A stretch of 64,000 nt of DNA from positions 1 to 64,000 of the forward strand of contig CAKULD010000007.1 of the NCBI GenBank assembly GCA_934667065.1, read 5' to 3'. The DNA is from an uncultured Collinsella sp. (GTDB lineage: Bacteria > Actinomycetota > Coriobacteriia > Coriobacteriales > Coriobacteriaceae). Below the pieces are notes generated by a model. It was not told the DNA's origin and made no database searches. It saw nothing but the letters and a program-made list of their open reading frames with translations. The position numbers were made by a program, and so were the translations under genes. Shown here piece after piece: positions 61,001 through 64,000 of the stretch; the stretch's first letter is position 1; every line of letters starts with the position of its first letter.

Positions 61001-61061
61001 GGCCGGCATCGGCGCGCTGGCCGTCGCGGGCGGCGCGGCCCTGTACCGCAGGCGCCGCTAG
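49074..61061 (+). CDS. Giant LPXTG-type surface adhesin with about 18 isopeptide modules
   Basis: A 3995-residue wall-anchored protein. The signal peptide ends near ASA at residue ~48. Residues ~275-410 hold a fibro-slime/PA14-like domain (FEFSGDDDVWVYIDGVLVGD). Two SpaA-like prealbumin segments follow (GEAVQGATFALYRSD; GEPVNGATFELYQAK). About 18 Spy0128/FctA-like modules follow, each with a K-T/V-L-x-G-R start and an F-x-N-x-Y end, consistent with Lys-Asn isopeptide bonds. Two DUF11-like repeats interrupt them at ~2420-2685. The C-terminus has Pro/Gly repeats, sorting motif MPDTG at 3960-3964, a hydrophobic helix and RRRR. GGGGAGGG precedes the ATG. No sortase is in the window. Confidence 0.93.
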   Translation: MNRVYAKAQEILKPLGAKTNTVKRALRVLTVPLAACALLFGATSASADQTVPFSNHTVQTVNPTGTTVNLFDYWVVDGDNDSSKNVNNDNSNNNTGINKDRQLKFNGGAGTGINKWTGRSGTAGYGRLRFVENQLVNGYPAIKAGTYTSQGENANYTDESLAYLFNNASQANGKQDGKAVYNNVKGLFQLKEGYYVYDSYGSKGNYAVYNSTTNSFDVYDKAGVYKGDASSETNLGQFFPFDSAEKVFDESGNKLSPKGITDGSTDGSNSTLNHHFGMSMTTEFVQPNGGKTTDGKEMVFEFSGDDDVWVYIDGVLVGDLGGIHEKATLDINFATGVVRVGHIDGANGSPKYFPDTTIKAMFDAAGANTSNFSGNTFSDSTKHKLSFFYLERGAGASNMSLKFNLTTLPSSEVEKVNQNGEAVQGATFALYRSDADWNEQGEAIAQGTTDANGQLVLLKSDGSVLSFDEEHNTNLSDYFVLKEEGLPAGYRSSLTSSTTATPGELHLQYKQAAASGSGGVVVAPQTTVKTADNNTWTGSRMWLNGGYLAAKETISLTQTTRDNKNNPINSGTTFAVVLKRTDKSKKDTDVNAWTAVTGNPLEGYKLCSEHGIAGAVEAAQSKDTSVFAVNTKGDYEVTVRSLPGDIEKYAAMMKDKSNADYTVAVYHTTASSLAEATTENTSMVEYQSINRQFSTVIHLTNVQNRLFVQKIDDLGEPVNGATFELYQAKDVTVDGSGKYVINSNATPYDTVQANGMTYPYEIKGAACFPLDSAKHEPLIKGTYYLRESMNPDGYEKNSTITKVIVDDSGVYVDAGEKNDGVRSLSGPGSLIASLAQFGSPGSIDNTLTHIKGKLQSATGVDAKGNLTWGQECTAEGVTPSLTDHLMHMRYDKTLQGAKTVLRYVEDGEPRDGQLATIYADTGINRMALYQDGKPTNGTDLGTLQLNHLFTTATAVQYTDRRVARLQVTKTVTADDGLTAPTKDAKGEDLTFTFKFTLPESQKGYEAHVFDANGEAVGNSFTLKNGGTHSIKAGETIRVYDLKKDDSYSVSELTTKGEESSGNVLASIVNTVTGSADESVLPAGFRLVSRRAGGEEQPGTGNAIEGTIAALVGGNIPASNKLEFTNNYSASSVTLDAQSGLSAKKVLEGRNWADGDTFTAQLTAEDGVPMPYGAKSKVSTVELKDAQTATFGDITYTKPGTYAYTIKEVVPGSDAGADGISYSAASYTATVVVEDNHAGALVVKSVRVMQERDDAGAETKKEVTDKVATFTNHYDEYEKDIIIHAQKSLTDKAGTFPLAQNTFGFTLEGMGGYANANATFSPNTVDASIKAPMPQGAEGNIATVGNNADGTVTWPAISYTAKADAGRAYVYKFAENPGSVAGMTYDGSVYYAVVRNAEKGAGIQTSIEYYKAAADGSVKQLGTNVTPSFTNIYNVEPTSVTLQGQKTVSGRDWNQDESYTFNLAAATDDASVTGLDKTTAQAVADGAVAISATQATATAPESGRVASFAFGTEAASAVTFKRAGTFSFNITENATQDGQAGMSMDKHTARATVVATDLDESGNHTGKLHVSSVTYANAGASDADKAVADKAAFTNAYHASGTFGGVTVSKTLQGRASTAGQFTFAVTGLWYNGVQTSVNGAEANLSNKAAGTGVSGAVVGASGEEKLFARKLTEQDLGHTFVYRIHENQPAAAGYTYDTGYTGDAIVLVKVLARENDPAKLYTVTTVLKGAGVTELLGDASDASALTDDKIAELDQNPNTYVQQYDASEAGTTTPAVSFVNRYEASLDYGAAGGLQIEKTLTYPEGATVFGSPKSTFRYIVKPADEASANKVGISTDGKVYETANVEANIPKTVSLVPERGLTLTQNDAGKTFTYTVSEIDDKATGYAYDKTVHTVRAVVADNGDGTLRVTTSVSKQVDGRDELEGQWVYPADATSTGVATVKFKNTYTVTEAATYTPSVTKVVAGADAPGKFAFAMTAADDVTKAAIDNGLITGSSMSADNGYDEKKSTMGNLKDGDHEKIDFSKLTFNAPGTYKFAINELTPNGGPGEWKYDQHVYTVTVTVTDEGGKLVARPDGTTGSEGFIFTNRYQTSTSYELQGGLEIVKTLKGKDLHAGMFGFTVTADADSTEYAASTEKLKALLRQEDGKLTVTNDEPQADGKSYTDILGGLTFATGDAGKTFTYKVVENKGNKVGYTYDTSYWTVAITVKNRGDGSLYTVTAVRHYDSNDVELPADAKTFSSESGAAEEARVFFANSYAASGTFDGLTAEKVMDSGDKIKAGQYTFDLYAEKVDGTLQWMDKGTTKVGESGTATVDFGKVYFKLGDAASGPQGLTIDLASAVADGVATKRHNADHTTTYSFNLVAKERLASLPDGVRPVDTSATCRVLLEVTDNNDGTLTSKVTYRDGTEDGKIVFHNTRDKVKTIGTVAEPSVDIDGQLLSVGDSYVYTINWVNTEADASGNLVAANVTVTDELPTGVVFEAFEGKNADKGAASGRVLTWSLGERPAGSHGSVRVRVKITEDAVKDAQGAVGTINNAATVTVGEKSYTGTTTNYVPKKSESDAQDSTGSGVALGDELTYTISYKNTEGAPATVTISDTVPAGTEFVEFAGDHKDAGSKDKDGNLTWTLTDVPAGEEGTVQFKVRVTEDAFKSGGASDDISNQASVKVGNNPAVKTNTTTDEVSDGRLTLSKTVTTAEGITAPNKAFTFKVLLYQADGTTPLTGTFAYAGRAGGINGTYVSGQIKSGDTIALKAGGSVTVTVPMGAHYEVQELDSKGNLMTSEDGFTVADKTNTQAGTVGQATQVGFTNVYSVESTKVENAFKVQKKISGRNWTKADAFTMTLTAEGEAPMPEGAKEGVATITLKKDVQVGNFGTIEYAKPGTYTYMIAEQAGDETALTFSKATYRATVTVTDDGAGKLTAKTKIAQLTDDAGNTAERTVEAAVFTNAAKTGSLTVTKTVVSGDSQREFGFTVALADGGGEPVSGTFGKGENAVTFTDGKATFTLKDGGEKTVAGLPVGARYTVTEDAAEGYTTAVNGADGSKAEGTVTEAGAAAAFTNTYGTATEGRDVSTAGLFTKTLEGRDWAEGDSFQFTLTGEDSAPMPEGSVDGSKTVSVTAAGTKAGEKVAFDFGPIRYALDDIKGAGFAEVGGKRVRAKTFTYTVSEVRPADGSAIAGVTYDGHTATMTVTVTDDGSGNLTASTPAIAQASGGDFVNTYTTGLDYSARAGVRLSKTLSGRAMEAGQFAFTVTADDETAAKLGLKTGRDAYAVAAADDGAAGLIDLIGGAAKGDVKFTDADAGKIYSFTVTETRLGGDGYTNDIAPRTVTIAPSYDAATGKLTVTTTVAEDGVEVARGEVSTADDATVPPAPVTVAFQNSYEATGALGGEGDVAIDATKTLTGRAAAAGEFSFSVRDARGNVVSTASNRVSGDGEAAELAFSPIAYTTGALEQMVMDGTATKAADSSWTIPYTVSEDGTDRLPAGVTATASSFDITVKVTDNGKGGLDVAVTYPEGCDGALSFVNGYRANEATVDLAGTKTLALGQAGLGLTQADIAGKYTFKVEPLDGAPAPVDASGKTVTEAVNDAAGNVELGSVTFRQPSDLDGVEIDDGLRTKTFAYRVSESGSVDGVVNDATATRTFTVKVVEDTNKGTLAAEVLPAGGTPQGKGAFEFTNTYGVNPTPSSVTEQVKVSKKLKGRDLAEGEFEFQLVEISADGSESVAATGRNAADGTVALSPVTYTAPGTHSYELREVTGTAGGVTYDRATYRVRTTVADAGNGTLTVRHELADAEGKPTGDDSVTFTNGYKAAPVTLKLGAAKVLEGAELKAGQFSFELKGRDGKVMSTARNAADGSVTFDALTFKQAGTYTFTVSEVDDGQAHVTYDRAVHKIVVTVSDEAADGSKTGYLSAKVSYEGDANVPPVFTNGYAEEPGTPGTPENPGTPGGGSGGGSDSGSGGDGSKGGMPDTGDRSLPAAALAAMAGIGALAVAGGAALYRRRR

Positions 61062-61142
61062 CGATATGCACGAGTGGGGCGGATCCATCCGATGGGTTCG
61101 CCCCACTTGCCCTGCTGGGCGGGAGCGGGTAAGATATACCGA

Positions 61143-61262
61143 GCGCCTAGCGCGTTCGATGGGTTCGGATGACGACATGTTCCGAATCTGGTCAGGTCCG
61201 GAAGGAAGCAGCCATAAGGAGCCTCTGTCGGGCATCCGAATCCATCGAGTGCGCAGGCGCTT
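61143..61262 (+). ncRNA. ffs: Signal recognition particle RNA (small bacterial type)
   Basis: The universally conserved domain IV core GGTCAGGTCCGGAAGGAAGC is present at 61190-61209, followed by AGCC. Flanking arms pair as a long stem: GCGCCTAGCGC-TTCGATGGGTTCGGATG with CATCCGAATCCATCGA-GTGCG-AGGCGC. A T-run at 61261-61265 ends the transcript. The RNA binds Ffh and targets membrane and secreted proteins. It lies 81 bp after the giant adhesin. End points are set from the stem and may shift by a few bases. Confidence 0.92.
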
Positions 61263-61273
61263 TTTGGTGCCGC

Positions 61274-61378
61274 GGCAACCTGCGAGAGCCGGCAGGGCGT
61301 TTGGTGTCTCGCTGGTCCTCGGCTTCGCCTGCGGGATCGCTCGACTACCAAACGCCCTGCCGGCTCTCGCAGGTTGCC
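61274..61378. repeat. Inverted-repeat element with 32 bp perfect arms after ffs
   Basis: Arms 61274-61305 and 61347-61378 are exact 32-base reverse complements (GGCAACCTGCGAGAGCCGGC start). The 41-base loop has a partial CTCGG/CTGCGGG pairing. It lies nine bases after the SRP RNA T-run. Same architecture as 10602 and 45181 but unrelated sequence. Confidence 0.88.
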
Positions 61379-61418
61379 GACCAAAACCACCTGAAGGGTC
61401 ACATTTATCTGATAATTT

Positions 61419-61525
61419 GATCCCGTGCTTCTTGCTGCTCGTTGGCGTTATTTGAAGCGCGGTGGCCCCGTGGTTCATGAGACGGCGGTGCTGTCTCCTT
61501 TTTTTGCAAGTAAAGAGGTCCGTTT
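61419..61525 (+). repeat. Direct repeat, left copy (about 107 bp)
   Basis: It aligns over its whole length with 63179-63284. Shared blocks include ATCCCGTG, TGCTGCT, TGGCGTTA, GTTCA-GAGACG and TTTGCA-GT-AAAGAGG-CCGTTT. In one frame both copies read as related peptides (WRYL, then VV.ET), suggesting a decayed coding segment. The pair brackets the truncated-gene region. Confidence 0.7.
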
Positions 61526-61652
61526 GCGAACGAGCTTCGACTACTGAAGATGCGATGTCCGCACTAACGACATAACGTAATTACGGCATTGTTGATTTAC
61601 GCACATATTGAAGAAATCTAAAAGATGCGTCGATTTCACTTCGCCCGCAGCG

Positions 61653-62558
61653 TTACGGCGCGAGAACGTCCAATGGAACAACTTGGACTCCGCGGTCGGT
61701 AACATAGGCCTGTGAACCAAATCCAATGATTGCTACTTTAGAAACCGGCGGGGTGTTTCCAGCGGCAACCATACGCTTCTCGACGGCAACGAGGCTGTCC
61801 GACGCCTCCTCGATTTGCGCGGAACTGAGTTTGACCTCAACGGGAATCCACACCCCACCTGGAGCCGCTATGACAGCGTCGACCTCAAGATCGCAGGAAT
61901 CGTGATAGTGATAAAGGCCCATTCCGTTTGCCCTCGCATAGACCCATAGATCATGGAGCGCCAACGATTCGAAAAGCAGCCCAAGTGTCTTGAAGTCTGA
62001 CAACAACGTCTCCACAGTCGCCCCGAGCGCAGCCGCTGCAAGCGACGGGTCGGCAAGATGATGCTTACGCGCCTCCCTCAGATGCACCGGAGATCTCATC
62101 ACGGGATTCCATGCGGGGATATCGCAGACGAAACTCAATCTGCTAAGAAGAGATATGTATGATGCCGCGGTTTGCCTCGATACGTCGCCACCCAAATCGG
62201 CCACAAGCGTCTTGAGCGTCGCAAGAGTGGATTCGTTGCGCGCCAACGACGCGATGACGGCCTTCACTTTCTCGGGATCTCGTCGAGAGCCATCGACGCG
62301 GGGGATGTCTTCCTCAGCGACTATCTCGATATATCGCTTTGCCGTCGCGGACGCAATTCGCGCGTCGCGCCCAATCGACGCCGGCCATCCACCGCAAACG
62401 ATGCGCTCGGCGATCTCGGCAGAACCCATCGATCCGAAGGCGCCACTGAACTTTTCGCCAGAAATAATGCTCGACAGCTTAACCACACCGCTAGATTTCC
62501 CAAGTTCGAAAAGCGTCATGGTGTCCATGCGCAATTTTTTTGGCATAGTTTTCACCAT
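61653..62558 (-). pseudogene. 5'-truncated AAA_14/DUF4143 ATPase
   Basis: A 301-residue open frame that corresponds only to the C-terminal two thirds of the AAA_14-DUF4143 family. It begins at the LRMDTMTLFELGKSSG segment, which in full-length members follows the ATPase domain. It then has the DUF4143 nuclease-like part with RYIEIVAEEDIPRVDG and a final restriction-like fold (DLEVDAVIAAPGGVWIPVEVK). The Walker A and B region is missing. An in-frame ATG exists but no binding site is visible. It is more AT-rich than its neighbours. Confidence 0.7.
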
Positions 62559-62570
62559 TGATTACCAGCG

Positions 62571-62628
62571 CATTTAACCAAATTTACGGTTTTCATTTAA
62601 CCAGATTTACGCATTTCAGTTAACGAGA
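62571..62628. repeat. Two and a half tandem 23 bp repeats upstream of the truncated ATPase
   Basis: CATTTAACCAAATTTACGG and TTTT, then CATTTAACCAGATTTACGC and ATTT, then CAGTTAACGAGAC: a 23 bp period with the TTAACC core kept. They lie just before the truncated ATPase and may be old regulatory repeats or remnants of its lost 5' end. Confidence 0.6.
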
Positions 62629-62667
62629 CAGATTAAACATGAACGAGTTAAGTCAGATGAGAATCAT

Positions 62668-62814
62668 CTACTCGACACCGCGCATGAGCTCCGAAATGGT
62701 GATGTGAAAGCCGTCGGCAATCTTCTTGAGATTTGAAAGGCTGACATTGCGCCGCCCGACCTCAATGCTCGCGTAGTAGGAGCGATCCATCTCAATCAAA
62801 TTAGCGGACGAAGT
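62668..62814 (-). pseudogene. 5'-truncated XRE-family HTH regulator
   Basis: The last ~49 codons of a Cro/C1-type helix-turn-helix protein survive: MDRSYYASIEVGRRNVSLSN, then LKKIADGFHITISELMRG and a stop. The consensus LDRSYISxIERGxRNPSL shows that the recognition helix is kept but the first helices are lost. Upstream sequence has no matching frame. Confidence 0.7.
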
Positions 62815-62831
62815 GCCCGGGCTCGTTGCAC

Positions 62832-62987
62832 CTAGGGCGCGGCGGGGTCGGCGACGTCGGAGGTGTCGATCTCGCCAAGAATGGCGAGCCGGCTGATGAA
62901 CGGGATGCCCTCGGGTTCGTCCACCTCGACGCCGCCGAGCACGATGGTGTTGTCGCGCATGTCGATTTGGGTTGTGAACACGGTCTG
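62832..62987 (-). pseudogene. Gene fragment of unknown family
   Basis: About 51 codons with coding character on the minus strand (TQIDMRDNTIVLGGVEVDEP, then EGIPFISRLAILGEIDTSD) ended by TAG. Codon use is strongly C-ended, unlike the flanking remnants. I do not recognise the family. It lies between an XRE remnant and an IstB remnant. Confidence 0.35.
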
Positions 62988-63040
62988 ATCGCGGCCCGAG
63001 GCTGCTGTTCCAGGTGATGTCGGTGCCGGAGGGCAGGCAG

Positions 63041-63181
63041 AGCATGATCGTCACGACCAACATAGAGTTTAGCAAGTGGGAGACCGTGTTCGGCGACGAC
63101 AAGATGGCGGCGGCTGTCGTGGACAGGCTCGTCCACACGGGCAGGCTCGTGGAGTTCAACGGCGCAAGCTGCAGAATTGAA
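63041..63181 (+). pseudogene. 5'-truncated IstB (IS21 helper ATPase) remnant
   Basis: About 47 codons match the C-terminal end of IstB/DnaC-like IS21 helper proteins: SMIVTTNIEFSKWETVFGDD, then KMAAAVVDRLVHTGRLVEFNG and SCRIES. The ATPase core is absent. It shows that an IS21-family element once sat here. Confidence 0.8.
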
Positions 63182-63284
63182 TCCCGTGTTTTGTGCTGCT
63201 TGCTGGCGTTACCTGGGCATTGATGGCTACGTAGTTCAAGAGACGTTGCTGCTGCTTGGATTTTGCAGTTAAAGAGGCCCGTTT
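63179..63284 (+). repeat. Direct repeat, right copy (about 106 bp)
   Basis: Partner of 61419-61525, in the same orientation, 1.65 kb away. It begins where the IstB remnant ends and runs into the terminator at 63271. Confidence 0.7.
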
Positions 63285-63317
63285 CCCCGGTTTTGGTTGG
63301 GGAAACGGGCCTCTTTT
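63271..63317. terminator. Bidirectional terminator
   Basis: AAAGAGGCCCGTTTCCCC pairs with GGGGAAACGGGCCTCTTT, with a short T-run. On the minus strand it ends the LPXTG protein gene. Confidence 0.85.
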
Positions 63318-63360
63318 GTTTCTGGGCTTGTGGATTGGCGAAGACAATAACCGCTGGCGG

Positions 63361-64000
63361 CTACTTTGAGTTCTTGATGCGGCGGGTGGCTGTGGCGGTT
63401 ATTCCGAGTCCCATGGCGGCGATTCCTGCTAGTGCGATTGCGCTCGGTGCTGTGTCGCCTGTGTTTGCGAGCTTGCCGGCGGTCGTAGTTGCTTGCTTGC
63501 CGTTGCTCGAGTTCGCTTGCTTGGTGGAGCTCGGTGCGGCGTCTTTGCCGGTCGCGGGCGAACCAGCGGGCTGTGTCGTCTCGGCCGGTTGCGCCGAGCC
63601 GGAGGGAGGCGTCGTCTCGGTGGGCTTCGTTATCTCGGGCGAGGTGGCCTTGTCTGCTGCGGCTTTTGCCTCTTCGTATGCCTTGCAGGCGTCGTCATAG
63701 GCCGCTTGCGCCTTTTTCAAATTGTCGAGGAGCACCTCTCGCTTGGCTGTTTCCTCATCGATGTGGGCTTTGGCTTCCTTCGCCTGACCTTCAAAGATAT
63801 TAACCTGTCTTTCCCGGATCTCGAGCCTATGCCGATATTCGTCAAGCCCCATTTCACAAGACTCTTCTTGCGATTTTGCCGCCATGATCTCATGGCGCAA
63901 CTCCTTAAGATACTGCTCCATAGCCTTGCTAGGCTTCTCGCCGCCGAGTGCCTCAACTTCCTTAGCATATTTTGCCTGAAGCTCGCTTACCCGGTTGTGG
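63361..64000 (-). CDS. LPXTG-type coiled-coil surface protein (5' end outside window)
   Basis: The last ~213 codons of a wall-anchored protein; the frame is still open at the window edge, so an apparent ATG at 63921 is probably internal. It has a charged heptad-like coiled coil (ELQAKYAKEVEAL through KAQAAYDDACKAYEEAKAAA), a Pro/Thr/Ser-rich wall-spanning linker, the sorting motif LANTG, a hydrophobic helix and a RRIKNSK tail. It would be fixed to peptidoglycan by a sortase. Its role is unknown; it is a neighbour of the giant adhesin. Confidence 0.85.
   Translation of the reverse strand, partial: HNRVSELQAKYAKEVEALGGEKPSKAMEQYLKELRHEIMAAKSQEESCEMGLDEYRHRLEIRERQVNIFEGQAKEAKAHIDEETAKREVLLDNLKKAQAAYDDACKAYEEAKAAADKATSPEITKPTETTPPSGSAQPAETTQPAGSPATGKDAAPSSTKQANSSNGKQATTTAGKLANTGDTAPSAIALAGIAAMGLGITATATRRIKNSK

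Noticed and set aside
51543..61478. A 3311-codon open frame on the minus strand opposite the adhesin gene
   Set aside because: Open only because of the strong third-position GC and repetitive codon pattern of the sense gene. The translation is low-complexity (Arg, His, Gly, Val, Leu) with no domain, no signal and no binding site, while the sense frame has clear modules.

Overview
The window reads as the chromosome of a high-GC gut actinobacterium of the class Coriobacteriia, most like Collinsella. This is inferred from GC-rich codon use, the tilS-hpt-ftsH block, a small SRP RNA, a Tat-type lipoprotein ABC receptor, several PTS and LacI-family sugar genes, and a giant sortase-anchored adhesin made of Spy0128/FctA-like isopeptide modules. 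No taxonomic marker was searched, so the genus is an inference.

Layout. 0-10.5 kb is housekeeping: a tail-anchored membrane protein, Hsp20, a metallo-beta-lactamase-fold hydrolase, tilS, hpt, ftsH, an aminotransferase, a PHP phosphoesterase and an rRNA uracil methyltransferase. 10.8-13.3 kb is a polar amino acid ABC importer, followed by an EF-G-like GTPase and a secreted nuclease. 16.9-24.4 kb is a sugar-catabolism locus: a divergent LacI regulator, PTS EIIBC, a GatZ/KbaZ-like protein, transaldolase, split transketolase and PTS EIIA. 25-34.8 kb holds larE, a HAD phosphatase, a second LacI regulator, glmS, a GntR/FCD regulator divergent from a YeiH-type exporter, and a degenerate enhancer-binding-protein-like regulator. 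An IS110-type element lies at about 34.9-36.5 kb. 36.6-48.7 kb holds a nitroreductase, a MarR-controlled heterodimeric ABC exporter, serine acetyltransferase, DedA, ilvE, lemA, a TetR regulator, tRNA-Ser(UGA) and an unusual TadA-glycerate kinase fusion. 49-61 kb is one 3995-residue surface protein, followed by the SRP RNA. 61.4-63.2 kb is a graveyard of truncated genes (DUF4143 ATPase, XRE regulator, IstB). The window ends inside a second LPXTG-type protein.

Two features stand out. First, the intergenic spaces are filled with families of inverted-repeat elements. One family, of about 147 nt, begins 3-5 nt after stop codons in the sense orientation in three of its copies and supplies the stop codon of a fourth gene. 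Its stem arms differ in sequence between copies but keep their pairing, as expected of a structured RNA element. Second, the only plausible promoter I see just upstream of the giant adhesin has a run of eight G residues inside the spacer between its -35-like and -10-like boxes, an arrangement that predicts phase-variable expression by strand slippage.

Starts were chosen by ribosome binding sites. Functions come from recognised motifs read by eye; no search, folding or alignment program was run.
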